64,000 nucleotides of DNA from Amycolatopsis eburnea (GCF_003937945.1 NZ_RSEC01000066.1:62001-126000); one strand, 5' to 3'; positions 24,368 through 32,587 are shown, counted from the stretch's first letter. Made by a program: numbers and translations. Notes: a model not told the origin generated them from the sequence alone.

Positions 24368-25144
24368 ATGAGCAAGCGCTTAGTGGCCCTGGGGGACTCG
24401 TTCACCGAAGGAGTCGGCGACGACGATCCCGCCTACCCGAACGGAGTCCGCGGCTGGGCCGACCGCGTCGCCGAGCAGCTCGCCGCGCGCGAGGAGGACT
24501 TCCGGTACGCCAACCTCGCGATCCGGGGGAAGCTGCTGCCGCAGATCCTGGCCGAGCAGCTCGAGCCCGCGCTGGCCATGGCGCCCGATCTGGTCACCCT
24601 CTACGGCGGTGGCAACGACCTGATGCGGCCGAAGGTCGACATCGACGCGCTGATGGTCGACTACGAGGTCGCCGTCGCGCGGATCAGGGCCACCGGGGCG
24701 CGGCTGGTGCTGTTCACCGGGGTCGACGGGGTCGAGGACGCGCTGTTCCGCAAGATGCGCGGGCGGGTCGCGATCTACAACGAATTCGTGCGCGCCATCG
24801 CCGCGAAGCACGGCGCGCTGCTGGTGGACATGTGGGCGATGCGGCAGCTGCGCGACCGGCGGCGGTGGGCCCCGGATCGCTTGCACCTCAACGCCCACGG
24901 TCACACCGAGGTCGCCATCGCGGTGCTGGCCGCCCTCGGGGTGGAGCACCCGCTGACGGCGGCCGAGCTGGGGCCGCGTGAGGTGCTCAGCGCCGCGGCC
25001 CGGCGCAGCCAGAACCTGCGGTGGGCGCAGGAACACGCGCTGCCGTGGGTGCGGCGCCGGCTGCGAGGCGAGTCCTCCGGGGACACGCTCACCGCGAAGC
25101 GCCCGACACTGGAGCCGGTCGCCTCAGCGCCGCTCCCCCGCTGA
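24368..25144 (+). CDS. SGNH/GDSL-family hydrolase
   Basis: A 258-residue cytoplasmic SGNH hydrolase. Block I is VALGDSFTEGVGDD with the catalytic serine near residue 11, block III is TLYGGGNDLMRP, and block V is APDRLHLNAHGHTEVA with the Asp-x-x-His dyad. It has no signal peptide. These enzymes are esterases or lipases of broad specificity. The C-terminal 60 residues are basic and not part of the core fold. Its last 21 bases overlap the convergent TetR gene. Confidence 0.93.
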   Translation: MSKRLVALGDSFTEGVGDDDPAYPNGVRGWADRVAEQLAAREEDFRYANLAIRGKLLPQILAEQLEPALAMAPDLVTLYGGGNDLMRPKVDIDALMVDYEVAVARIRATGARLVLFTGVDGVEDALFRKMRGRVAIYNEFVRAIAAKHGALLVDMWAMRQLRDRRRWAPDRLHLNAHGHTEVAIAVLAALGVEHPLTAAELGPREVLSAAARRSQNLRWAQEHALPWVRRRLRGESSGDTLTAKRPTLEPVASAPLPR

Positions 25145-25735
25145 CGGGCGGAGGCCGTCGAAGAGGATCGACACGGCCCGGTCGCGCAGGCGCGCGTCCG
25201 GGCCGGCGTACTCGGCGGCCCGCGCCACCCCGATGATCACCGTGATCAGCTCGCCGACCACGAGATCCTTGCGCACCGCACCCGCGTCCTGCGCGCGGGA
25301 CAGCAGCACGCCGAGCGACTCCAGCAGGCGGGCGCCGATGTCGGACTTCGACACCGGCACGGTGACGCCGGCCGCGGTGAGCGCTTCGAAGTAGGCGTTC
25401 TTCGCGCTCGACATCTCGATCCAGCTGGTCAGGAACGTGAAGAACGCCTCGCCCGGGTCCGCGGACTCCGCCGCGACGGCGGCCTCGGCCTCGTCGACGA
25501 ACCGCTGCAGCCGTGCGTAGAGCACCGCTTCTAGCAGTGCTTCCTTCGTCGGGAAGTGCCGGAACACCGTGCCGATGCCGACCCCGGCGGCGCGGGCGAC
25601 CTCTTCCGTCGGCGCGCCGGTGCCCTTCGCGGCGAACACGCTCTCGGCGGCCTCCAGCACCCGCGCGCGGTTGCGGCGGGCGTCGGCGCGCAGCGGCTTG
25701 GACGCGGCGGGATCAGCGGTCGCGGGGCTCACCAC
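25124..25735 (-). CDS. TetR-family regulator at the end of the VOC-ArsR-SRPBCC operon
   Basis: A 203-residue TetR protein with its helix-turn-helix at about residues 20-65 (RVLEAAESVFAAKGTGAPTEEVARAAGVGIGTVFRHFPTKEALLEAVLYARL) and an all-alpha C-terminal domain resembling the SbtR-like group. It starts with one of two adjacent GTG codons at 25735/25732, overlapping the SRPBCC gene by 23 bases. It may therefore be co-transcribed as the last gene of the VOC-ArsR-SRPBCC operon. Its target is not obvious. Confidence 0.92.
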   Translation of the reverse strand: MVSPATADPAASKPLRADARRNRARVLEAAESVFAAKGTGAPTEEVARAAGVGIGTVFRHFPTKEALLEAVLYARLQRFVDEAEAAVAAESADPGEAFFTFLTSWIEMSSAKNAYFEALTAAGVTVPVSKSDIGARLLESLGVLLSRAQDAGAVRKDLVVGELITVIIGVARAAEYAGPDARLRDRAVSILFDGLRPSAGERR

Positions 25736-26189
25736 CCGATCCTAACGGCGCCGCGTCCGGCAGCGTGTCCAGCAACCGGGCCAGCGCCCGCGGTACGTGG
25801 GACCGCCAGCCGCCGCCCATGATCCGGCGCGAGACCCGCTGGAACTCGTCGTCCGGGTCGAACCCTTCGTGGCTGAGGAACAGGCGGGTGCCGGTGCCTT
25901 CGGGGACCAGCCGCCAGGTGACCGTCCACTGCGGACCCCAGCGGATGCTGAGCTTGCGCTCGGGCTCGACCTCCAGCACCTCGCACGCCACCGGGCCGCC
26001 GGCGAACCCGGCCGCGGGCACCGGCTCGGCCAGCAACTGGAACCGGTGCCCCACCACGGGTCTGATGTCGTTGGGCATGTTGATCCAGCGCTCGAGCAGG
26101 TCCGGCTCGGTCAGCGCGCGCCACACCTTGCGGGCCGGGTGGGCGAGGAACTGGTCGACGTGGATCGCCGTCGGGTCTTCGCCGCTCAC
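25713..26189 (-). CDS. SRPBCC-family protein
   Basis: The 158-residue AHSA1/Bet v1-like protein (IHVDQFLAHPARKVWRALTEPDLLERWINMPNDIRPVVGHRF, VLEVEPERKLSIRW, LFLSHEGFDPDDEFQRV) is a hydrophobic-ligand-binding fold. The GTG start at 26189 overlaps the ArsR stop as GTGA. It repeats the ArsR-SRPBCC arrangement seen at 15363-16138, with a VOC gene added upstream and a TetR gene downstream. Confidence 0.92.
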   Translation of the reverse strand: MSGEDPTAIHVDQFLAHPARKVWRALTEPDLLERWINMPNDIRPVVGHRFQLLAEPVPAAGFAGGPVACEVLEVEPERKLSIRWGPQWTVTWRLVPEGTGTRLFLSHEGFDPDDEFQRVSRRIMGGGWRSHVPRALARLLDTLPDAAPLGSGGEPRDR

Positions 26190-26506
26190 AGGTCTTCCTC
26201 CTCGTCCAGCAGGTCACGCAGGTTGGCGAGCTTGCTGCGCCAGAAGCGCTCGTACGGCGTCAGCCAGTCCGCGACTTCCTCCAGCGGCGCCGCGTCCAGC
26301 CGGTAGACGCGGTTGCGGCCCTGCCGCTGCTCGGCGACCAGGCCGGCCTCCCGGAGCACCCGGAGGTGTTCCGACAGGCTCGGCCGGGCCATCTCGAACC
26401 GCTCGGCGATCGCGCCGGCCGGCATCGGGCCGTCCAGCAGCAGCCGCAGGACCTCGCGCCGGGCCGGGCTGGCCAGCGCGGCGAAGACGTCGTCGTTGAC
26501 CGGCAT
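26186..26506 (-). CDS. ArsR-family winged-helix repressor
   Basis: A 106-residue regulator (VFAALASPARREVLRLLLDGPMPAGAIAERFEMARPSLSEHLRVLREAGLVAEQRQGRNRVYRLDAAPLEEVADWL) without metal-binding cysteines. Its ATG shares one base with the VOC stop as TGATG and its stop overlaps the SRPBCC GTG. The perfect 16-base palindrome at 26907-26922, upstream of the VOC gene, is its most likely operator. Confidence 0.94.
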   Translation of the reverse strand: MPVNDDVFAALASPARREVLRLLLDGPMPAGAIAERFEMARPSLSEHLRVLREAGLVAEQRQGRNRVYRLDAAPLEEVADWLTPYERFWRSKLANLRDLLDEEEDL

Positions 26507-26892
26507 CAGTTCGGCACGTTGCCGAAGTCCGACGGCTGCAGCAAGCCGAGGACGTGGCCGTCGAGGTCCTTGAACGACGTCGCCCGCCCCCACGGCTGCT
26601 CCCGCGGCTCGGCCACCTCGACCCCGGCCGCCCGCAGCGCGGCGACGTCGGTGTCGAGGTCGGTGGTCTGCAGCTGGAAGTGCCGCGGCCCCGGCTCGAC
26701 CCCGGTGACCTGCTGGTCGGTCAGCACGACCCCGGTCTTCGCCCCCTTCGGCGCGACCAGCACGAACCGGCCGCCCTCGGGCGTGCGGCGGTCGACCAGC
26801 GCTTCGAAGCCGAGCTTGCCGACGTAGAAGTCCCGCGCGCGGGCGTGGTCGGCGACGGGCAGGGTCAGGAACTGCACGTGGGTGATCGTCAT
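26506..26892 (-). CDS. VOC-family (glyoxalase/dioxygenase fold) protein
   Basis: A 128-residue single-domain vicinal-oxygen-chelate protein (ITHVQFLTLPVADHARARDFYVGKLGFEAL, RHFQLQTTDLDTDVAALRAAGVEV, WGRATSFKDLDGHVLGLLQP). Metal ligands are not complete by eye: the first histidine (HVQF) is present and the last position is H or L. It is the first gene of the operon with ArsR, SRPBCC and possibly TetR, suggesting detoxification of an electrophile or drug. The specific reaction is unknown. Confidence 0.92.
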   Translation of the reverse strand: MTITHVQFLTLPVADHARARDFYVGKLGFEALVDRRTPEGGRFVLVAPKGAKTGVVLTDQQVTGVEPGPRHFQLQTTDLDTDVAALRAAGVEVAEPREQPWGRATSFKDLDGHVLGLLQPSDFGNVPN

Positions 26893-26906
26893 GCGGCCGA
26901 CAATAC

Positions 26907-26922
26907 GTAGGAGATCTCCTAC
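26907..26922. promoter_or_regulatory. perfect 16-bp palindrome, probable ArsR operator
   Basis: GTAGGAGATCTCCTAC lies 14 bases upstream of the VOC start codon. Its right end overlaps the stop codon (26919-26921) of the FAD monooxygenase gene. Perfect dyads of this length are typical ArsR sites, so the operon is probably autorepressed from here. Confidence 0.75.
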
Positions 26923-28433
26923 ATGTCAACCGGGGTGCCGAACCACCGCTCCAGCGCCGTGCGCAGCGCCTTGCGGTCAGGCTCCACCGCGCTGCTCGCC
27001 CAGGCGACGTAGCCGTCGGGCCGGAGGAGCAGTGCGGTCACGTCGCCCTTCGCCGAGCCGGTGACGAGGTCGACCCGGTCGGTCCAGCCGCGCAGCTCGT
27101 CGCCGAGCGATCCGGTGAAGTCCAGCAGCAGCGGCCGGGCCGTCGTGGTCAGCTCGGCGAGCCGGGTGCCGTCGGCCAGCACCAGGTCCGGGGCCCAGCG
27201 GCCGTCGAGCGGGTGGTCGGTGGCCGGTTCGTACCGGACGTCGGCACCGGACATCAGGTCCGCGATGTGCTGCACGGTGCTCGGCAGCCGCAGCAGTTCG
27301 CCGAACAGCTCGCGCAGCGCGGTGACGTCGCTTCCGGGCGAGACCAGCGCGGACTGGGCCTGGGTCTGCATCACGACGCGCTCGGCGACCGGACGGCGTT
27401 CGCTCTCGTAGGTGTCGAGCAGCCCGGCCGGCGCCCACCCGCGCACGGTGGCCGCGAGCTTCCAGCCGAGGCCGGCCGCGTCCTGCAGGCCGAGGTTGAG
27501 CCCGGGGCCGCCGATCGCGGAGTGGACGTGCGCGGCGTCGCCGACCAGCAGGACGCGGCCCTCGCGGAACCGGTCGGCCAGCCGCGTGTTGCGCCCGCGC
27601 AGCCGGCGCAGCAGGTGCGGGCCGTCGCCCTCGGGCGGGCCGAGGGGCAGGTCGAAGCCGAGGACGCGGCGGATGCTCGCGCGCTGCTCGTCGAGGGTCA
27701 TCGGCGGTTCGTCGCCGGTCTCTTCCTCGTCGGTCCACTCCATCGTGGTGACGAGCGTGCCGGCCGGGAACGGCGCGTAGACGAACAAGCCGGTTTCGGT
27801 GCGGTAGTGGAAGAACGGCGGGATGACGCCGTGCCCGGGCACCCGCAGGCCACCGGACGCCGGGTCGGTGAACTCGGCGGGCACGGTGGCGTTGGCGGTG
27901 TAGGAGAGCGTGCGGTCTTCGGTGACGCCGGGGAAGCCGATGCCGGCGAGCTTGCGGGTGACGCTGCGGCCGCCGTCCGCGCCGACGAGGTACCGCGCGG
28001 TGATCCGCGAGGGGCCGTCAGGACCGGTGACGTCGAGGGTGACCGCGTCGGCGTCCTGGCTGAGCCCGGTGAGCTCGTGGCCGCGGCGGACTTCGACGCC
28101 GAGTTCGGCGGCGCGTTCGTTGAGCATCGCCTCGACGCGCCGCTGCGGCACGCCGAGGATCGTCAGCGGGTTGGGATCGGTCAGGGTCAGGTCGAGGCGC
28201 ATCGCCCCGAAGACGAAGGCGGGCACGGGCGGGCCGAGCGGACCGGCCAGCCGCTCGTGCAGCCCGCGGCGGTCGAGGAGGCGGACGACCTGGCCGACGA
28301 GCCCGTTGGCGCGGTTCTCGGTGGTGGGCTCGGACAGCCGCTCCAGCACCAGCGGGCGAACGCCGGCGAGGGCGAGTTCGCAGGCGAGCATGAGGCCGTT
28401 GGGCCCGGCTCCGGCGATGACGACGTCTTCCAT
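26919..28433 (-). CDS. FAD-dependent aromatic monooxygenase (PheA/TfdB/RdmE family)
   Basis: A 504-residue class A flavoprotein monooxygenase. It has an N-terminal GAGPNGLMLACELALAGV and LERL, the YLVGADGGRSVTRKLAGIGFPG DG motif near residue 155, the LLVGDAAHVHSAIGGPGLNLGLQDAAGLGWKLAA GD motif near residue 275, and a C-terminal thioredoxin-like domain (RPLLLDFTGSL, VTALLLRPDGYVAWAS) typical of phenol-hydroxylase and polyketide-tailoring enzymes, including rifamycin-type monooxygenases. AAGGAG precedes the ATG. A TetR gene lies 60 bases upstream in the same direction. Confidence 0.93.
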   Translation of the reverse strand: MEDVVIAGAGPNGLMLACELALAGVRPLVLERLSEPTTENRANGLVGQVVRLLDRRGLHERLAGPLGPPVPAFVFGAMRLDLTLTDPNPLTILGVPQRRVEAMLNERAAELGVEVRRGHELTGLSQDADAVTLDVTGPDGPSRITARYLVGADGGRSVTRKLAGIGFPGVTEDRTLSYTANATVPAEFTDPASGGLRVPGHGVIPPFFHYRTETGLFVYAPFPAGTLVTTMEWTDEEETGDEPPMTLDEQRASIRRVLGFDLPLGPPEGDGPHLLRRLRGRNTRLADRFREGRVLLVGDAAHVHSAIGGPGLNLGLQDAAGLGWKLAATVRGWAPAGLLDTYESERRPVAERVVMQTQAQSALVSPGSDVTALRELFGELLRLPSTVQHIADLMSGADVRYEPATDHPLDGRWAPDLVLADGTRLAELTTTARPLLLDFTGSLGDELRGWTDRVDLVTGSAKGDVTALLLRPDGYVAWASSAVEPDRKALRTALERWFGTPVDM

Positions 28434-28493
28434 GGCGGAACTCCTTCTGGGCAGGACGAACTGGCCCGGCGAGCGGGCGTCTGAAGTGGACGG

Positions 28494-29111
28494 TCAGCGC
28501 GGTTCGGGCAGCCCGGCGGAAAGCCGGTCGAACACGTCGCGCAGGACACCTTCGAGCGATTGCGGCGGCTCGGCGATGAGCCACTGCTGGGTGACGACGT
28601 TGAGCGCGGCCCCGACGACCCCCGCGACGAGCCGCGGGTAGACGTCCCGGGCGGGATCGGTGCCGGTGCGTTCGCCGACGGCGGCGGCGAACTCGGCCTC
28701 GGCCGCCGCGCCGGCTTTCTGGAACTCGCCCTGCAGTGCGGGTTCCGCGATCATCAGCCGCAGCCCCTCGACCCACGACTGGTCGGCGGGCTGTCCGGTG
28801 GGAGCGGGCTCGCCGAGGGCGAACCCGTCGAGCGCGGCCTGGGTGATGGCTTCCCAGATCGGTTCGCCGTCGGGCCGTTCCCGCAGCGCGGCGGCGATCG
28901 CCCGGGCCCGGTCGTGGTGGCGGGCGACGATGGCCTCGCCCTTGCTGCCGAAGTAGTTGCTGAAAGTCCGCGTCGAGACCCCGGCTTCGGCGGCGATGTC
29001 TTCGATGCGGACGTTGTCGAAGCCGCGTTCGACGGTCAGCCGGATGGCCGCCCAGCTCAGCGCGATGCGGGTCTCGTGCTTCTTGCGTTCGCGCAGGCCT
29101 TGGGCGTCCAT
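28494..29111 (-). CDS. TetR-family regulator, probably controlling the FAD monooxygenase
   Basis: A 205-residue TetR protein with helix-turn-helix at about residues 12-58 (TRIALSWAAIRLTVERGFDNVRIEDIAAEAGVSTRTFSNYFGSKGEAIVARHH) and the MftR-like wording of actinobacterial regulators. ATG 29111 is chosen over an upstream ATG at 29162 because the latter would place the operator inside the gene. It probably autoregulates through the repeats at 29127-29161 and co-transcribes the monooxygenase. Confidence 0.92.
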   Translation of the reverse strand: MDAQGLRERKKHETRIALSWAAIRLTVERGFDNVRIEDIAAEAGVSTRTFSNYFGSKGEAIVARHHDRARAIAAALRERPDGEPIWEAITQAALDGFALGEPAPTGQPADQSWVEGLRLMIAEPALQGEFQKAGAAAEAEFAAAVGERTGTDPARDVYPRLVAGVVGAALNVVTQQWLIAEPPQSLEGVLRDVFDRLSAGLPEPR

Positions 29112-29126
29112 GCACCCACCATAGCG

Positions 29127-29161
29127 AACTTTGCCGAATCTGCAAAGTTGCCGAATCTGCA
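29127..29161. promoter_or_regulatory. TetR operator with inverted and direct repeats
   Basis: AACTTTGC (29127-29134) and GCAAAGTT (29142-29149) form a perfect 8-base dyad around seven bases. In addition, the 14-base TTGCCGAATCTGCA occurs twice with a 17-base period (29131-29144 and 29148-29161). Both patterns sit just upstream of the TetR start codon. Confidence 0.75.
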
Positions 29162-29222
29162 CTTTGGTTCATCACTGACCGGACGAGATGCCGGTCATCG
29201 ATCGCCTAAACCGTCCACGGGC

Positions 29223-29249
29223 GTCACACTGTTGTGTGACATCAGTCAC
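29223..29249. promoter_or_regulatory. overlapping palindromes upstream of the MHS transporter
   Basis: GTCACAC, four bases, GTGTGAC (29223-29240) is a perfect dyad. It shares its right arm with a second dyad, GTGAC, four bases, GTCAC (29236-29249). They lie 15 to 42 bases before the transporter start and should bind a dimeric regulator, not necessarily the TetR protein next door, whose repeats look different. Confidence 0.6.
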
Positions 29250-29264
29250 CGGAGGTGTTGCGAG

Positions 29265-30608
29265 ATGGTCTTGGGCGACAACGGAGTCACTCACAAGGTG
29301 GAGCCGGACAGCAGGTCAGGGCGAGTGCAAGTACGCCGGGCGGCGCTGGCGAGCGCCATCGGCACGACGATCGAGTGGTACGACTTCTTCCTCTACAACA
29401 CCGCGGCGGCGTTGGTCTTCCCGCACCTGTTCTTCCCCGCGTCGAGCGCCTACGCGGGCGCCATGCAGTCGTTCGCCACCTACGCGGTCGGGTTCGCCGC
29501 GCGGCCGGTCGGCGCCGCGATCTTCGGGCACTGGGGTGACCGGATCGGGCGGAAGGCGACCCTGATCGTCACCCTGCTGCTGATGGGCATCTCCTCCGGC
29601 GTCGTCGGGATGCTGCCCGGGACGTCGGCGATCGGGATCGCCGCGCCGCTGATCCTGGTGCTGCTGCGGCTGGTGCAGGGCATCGCCATCGGCGGCGAGT
29701 GGAGCGGCTCGGTGCTGCTCGCGATGGAGTGGGGCGACCAGAAGAAACGCGGCCTGCTCGGCAGCTTCGCGCAGATCGGCGTCCCGGTCGGCCTGGTGCT
29801 CGGCACCGGCGGCATGACGCTGCTGTCGGCGACGCTCTCCCCCGACGCGTTCGACTCCTGGGGCTGGCGGCTGCCGTTCCTGGCCAGCCTGATCCTCGTC
29901 GCGGTCGGTCTGGTGATCCGGCTGAAGATCCTCGAGACGCCGATGTTCGCCAAGCTCGTCGAGACCAAGCAGACCGCGCGCACGCCGGTGCTCGACGCGA
30001 TCAAGCACCACTGGCGGGAGATCCTGCTCTCGGCCGGGGTCCGGTTCAGCGAGCAGATGCCGTTCTACCTGTTCACCAGCTACGTGCTGATCTACGTCGT
30101 CGCGCGGCACGAGTTCAGCAAGACGTTCGTGCTCAACGCGGTCCTCGTCGGGGCGGCGTGCGAGCTCGCGCTGATCCCGTTGTTCTCCGCGCTGTCGGAC
30201 CGCTTCGGGCGCAAGCGGGTCTACCTGACCGGTGCCGTGTTCACCGCCGTGATCGCGTTCCCGTACTTCACGATCCTGGCGCACGGCAGCCACGCACTGG
30301 TGTTCGCCGCGGTCGTGGTGTCGTTCATCCCGCACGCGCTGCAGTACGGGCCGCAGGCGGCGCTGATCGGCGAGAGCTTCCCGACGCACCTGCGCTACGG
30401 CGGGGCCGGGCTGGGGTACCAGCTGGCGTCGGTGTTCGCGGGCGGGCCGGCGCCGCTGCTGGCGACGTGGCTGCTGCACAAGACCGGGACGCCGTACGCG
30501 ATCTCGGGCTACATCATCCTGTCGGCGGTGGTCACGGTGGCGTGCGTGCTCGCGCTCCGGGACCGCTCCCGCGCCGACATCGACGATGTCTCGGTGTACC
30601 AGCGCTGA
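29265..30608 (+). CDS. MHS-family (MFS) metabolite:proton symporter
   Basis: The 447-residue transporter has 12 predicted membrane segments and MHS-family signatures: RRAALASAIGTTIEWYDFFLYNTAAALVFPHLFFP at the start, the loop motif GHWGDRIGRKATLIVTLLLMG, VQGIAIGGEWSGSVLLAMEW, and SALSDRFGRKRVYLTGAVF in the second half. Relatives import shikimate, proline/betaine, citrate or alpha-ketoglutarate. The start at 29265 is preferred because GGAGG lies about 14 bases upstream and the extension upstream is out of character. It ends at a strong bidirectional hairpin. Confidence 0.93.
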   Translation: MVLGDNGVTHKVEPDSRSGRVQVRRAALASAIGTTIEWYDFFLYNTAAALVFPHLFFPASSAYAGAMQSFATYAVGFAARPVGAAIFGHWGDRIGRKATLIVTLLLMGISSGVVGMLPGTSAIGIAAPLILVLLRLVQGIAIGGEWSGSVLLAMEWGDQKKRGLLGSFAQIGVPVGLVLGTGGMTLLSATLSPDAFDSWGWRLPFLASLILVAVGLVIRLKILETPMFAKLVETKQTARTPVLDAIKHHWREILLSAGVRFSEQMPFYLFTSYVLIYVVARHEFSKTFVLNAVLVGAACELALIPLFSALSDRFGRKRVYLTGAVFTAVIAFPYFTILAHGSHALVFAAVVVSFIPHALQYGPQAALIGESFPTHLRYGGAGLGYQLASVFAGGPAPLLATWLLHKTGTPYAISGYIILSAVVTVACVLALRDRSRADIDDVSVYQR

Positions 30609-30667
30609 AAAGCCGTGAAGGCCTCCTTCCCGGCGTTTTAGCCCGGGAAGGAGGCCTTCACGGCTTT
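30609..30667. terminator. very long bidirectional hairpin, 25-bp perfect arms
   Basis: Arms 30609-30633 and 30643-30667 are perfectly complementary over 25 bases with a 9-base loop containing TTTT. Outer A and T runs make it usable on both strands. It separates the convergent transporter and SPFH genes. Confidence 0.85.
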
Positions 30668-30672
30668 GCGCG

Positions 30673-32082
30673 TCAGCGGCGCGGGCCGCCGAACGGGGGC
30701 TGCTGCGGGAAGGGGCCGCTGCCCGGGTTCTGCTGCTGCGGGCCACCGAACTGGCCCGGGGGCGGCGACTGCGGCTGGCCCTGGTACTGGCCACCCGGCG
30801 GCGGACCGGCAGGCGGCTGCGGCTGGGGCAGCGCGGGCTGGCCGCTCTGCGGGGTCGGCGGCTGCTGCTGCGGGGACGGCGTGACCTCCGTGCCGCGGTC
30901 CTCGTCGGCTTCCGGCGCCGGCTGCTGCTGGGCCGGACGCGGGATCGACGGGCGCGCGGACGGCGTCGACGGGGTCCCGATCGCCGGGACCTCCTTGCGG
31001 GCCACGGCTTCCGCGGCCGCGACGGCCTCGGCGACCTTCGGGTCGCTCTTGGTCTCGAACCAGCTGGAGACCTCTTCGTCCTCGAGGTCGGGCTTGTCCG
31101 GGACGTCGTCCTTGGGCGGCTCGTACCGGAACACGCCGTCGTCGCCGGGGGCGCCGAGCGCGCGGGCGAAGCCTTCGAGGGCCTTGCCGTAGTCGCTGGG
31201 GATCATCCAGACCTTGTTCGCGTCGCCCTGCGCCATCTGCGGCAGCGTCTGCAGGTACTGGTAGGCCAGCACCTCCGGCGTCGGGCGGCCGGCCTTGATC
31301 GCGGCGAACACCTTCTCGATCGCCTTCGCCTGGCCCTGCGCCTGCAGGTAGCGCGCGGCCCGCTCACCCTGGGCCCGCAGGATCCGGGACTGCCGCTCGG
31401 CTTCGGCGGCGAGGATGGTGGCCTGGCGGGCACCTTCCGCGGCGAGGATCTGGCTCTGCTTCTGGCCTTCCGCGGTCTTGATCGCCGACTCCCGCTGGCC
31501 TTCGGCGGTGAGGATCATGGCGCGCTTCTCGCGGTCGGCGCGCATCTGCTTCTCCATCGAGTCCTGGATGGAGGGCGGCGGGTCGATCGCCTTCAGCTCG
31601 ACGCGGGCGACGCGGATGCCCCAGCGGCCGGTGGCTTCGTCGAGGACGCCGCGCAGCTGGCTGTTGATGGAGTCGCGGGAGGTCAGGGTCTGCTCGAGGC
31701 TCATGCCACCGACGACGTTGCGGAGCGTGGTGGTGGTCAGCTGCTCGACACCGACGATGTAGTTGGAGATCTCGTAGACCGCGGCGCGCGAGTCGGTGAC
31801 CTGGAAGTAGACGACCGTGTCGATCGACACCGTGAGGTTGTCCTCGGTGATCACCGGCTGCGGCGGGAACGAGACGACCTGCTCGCGCAGGTCGATCCGG
31901 GCGCGCACCTTGTCCAGGAACGGCACGAGGATGTTCAGGCCCGGCGAGGCGACCGTGCGGAACCGGCCGAGCCGCTCGATCACGGCCGACTGCGCCTGCG
32001 GCACCACCATGACCGCCTTGGCTATCGTGATGATCACCAGCAAGGCCAAGGCTATGACCAAGCCGATCACAAATCCGGTCAA
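30673..32082 (-). CDS. SPFH/Band-7 membrane protein (QmcA/stomatin-like) with Pro/Gln-rich tail
   Basis: A 469-residue protein. It has one N-terminal membrane segment (MTGFVIGLVIALALLVIITIAKAVMVV) and an SPFH domain at about residues 28-190 (QAQSAVIERLGRFRTVASPGLNILVPFLDKVRARIDLREQVV). A coiled-coil stalk rich in AEGQ/AEAER repeats follows at about 190-270, then a 130-residue disordered tail of P, Q and G. Such proteins oligomerise into membrane cages and are linked to FtsH-type proteolysis and membrane microdomains. It is the last gene of an operon with NfeD and a mini-SPFH protein. Confidence 0.94.
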   Translation of the reverse strand: MTGFVIGLVIALALLVIITIAKAVMVVPQAQSAVIERLGRFRTVASPGLNILVPFLDKVRARIDLREQVVSFPPQPVITEDNLTVSIDTVVYFQVTDSRAAVYEISNYIVGVEQLTTTTLRNVVGGMSLEQTLTSRDSINSQLRGVLDEATGRWGIRVARVELKAIDPPPSIQDSMEKQMRADREKRAMILTAEGQRESAIKTAEGQKQSQILAAEGARQATILAAEAERQSRILRAQGERAARYLQAQGQAKAIEKVFAAIKAGRPTPEVLAYQYLQTLPQMAQGDANKVWMIPSDYGKALEGFARALGAPGDDGVFRYEPPKDDVPDKPDLEDEEVSSWFETKSDPKVAEAVAAAEAVARKEVPAIGTPSTPSARPSIPRPAQQQPAPEADEDRGTEVTPSPQQQPPTPQSGQPALPQPQPPAGPPPGGQYQGQPQSPPPGQFGGPQQQNPGSGPFPQQPPFGGPRR

Positions 32083-32098
32083 GAGAATTTCCCCTTAC

Positions 32099-32587
32099 CT
32101 AGTACCATTCTTGGGCGGTTGACGGTGTTCCGGGTGCCGCGGGCGGACGCACCGAGAGCTTCAGCTGCTGCACGGCGACGCCCCAGCGGCCGGTGGTTTC
32201 GTGCAGGACCGTCCACACTGTACGGTGGAGCTCCCCCGGCGCGGTGACGGCGCGCTCGGCGGTGGTCAGGCCGGCTTCCTGCCGCAGCGCGGTGCGGGTC
32301 AGCTGCTCGATCGCGAGGGCCGGGTTGGCGATCGCGTACGTCGCCAGCTGCGGGTCGGTGACCGCGAAGACGATCTCGAACCCGATGTCGACTTCCTTGC
32401 CGTCGCCGGTCCCGACGGGCCGCGGTGGCGCGGACAGGACCTGCTCGCCCAGGTCGACGCGCACCCGGACGCTGTCGATGAAGGGCACCACGAAGTGGCG
32501 GCCGGGGCCGAGCACGACGCGGAACTTCCCGAGCCGTTCGATCACCGCGGCCCGGCCTTCGCCGACGGTGACGAGCCCGAGGCTCAC
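32099..32587 (-). CDS. short SPFH/Band-7 domain protein lacking membrane anchor
   Basis: A 162-residue protein that consists of an SPFH core only (GLVTVGEGRAAVIERLGKFRVVLGPGRHFVVPFIDSVRVRVDLGEQVL, DPQLATYAIANPALAIEQLTRTALRQ, TGRWGVAVQQLKLSVRPP). Compared with the neighbour at 30673 it lacks the membrane helix and the coiled-coil stalk. The GTG start at 32587 overlaps the NfeD stop as GTGA, so it is coupled to NfeD, and it ends 16 bases before the full-length SPFH start. It may cap or modulate the larger SPFH assembly. Confidence 0.85.
   Translation of the reverse strand: MSLGLVTVGEGRAAVIERLGKFRVVLGPGRHFVVPFIDSVRVRVDLGEQVLSAPPRPVGTGDGKEVDIGFEIVFAVTDPQLATYAIANPALAIEQLTRTALRQEAGLTTAERAVTAPGELHRTVWTVLHETTGRWGVAVQQLKLSVRPPAAPGTPSTAQEWY

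Noticed and set aside
22600-25144. Integrated prophage or conjugative element marked by the recombinase
   Set aside because: Apart from the recombinase there are no phage structural, replication or transfer genes, no tRNA and no flanking direct repeats in the window.
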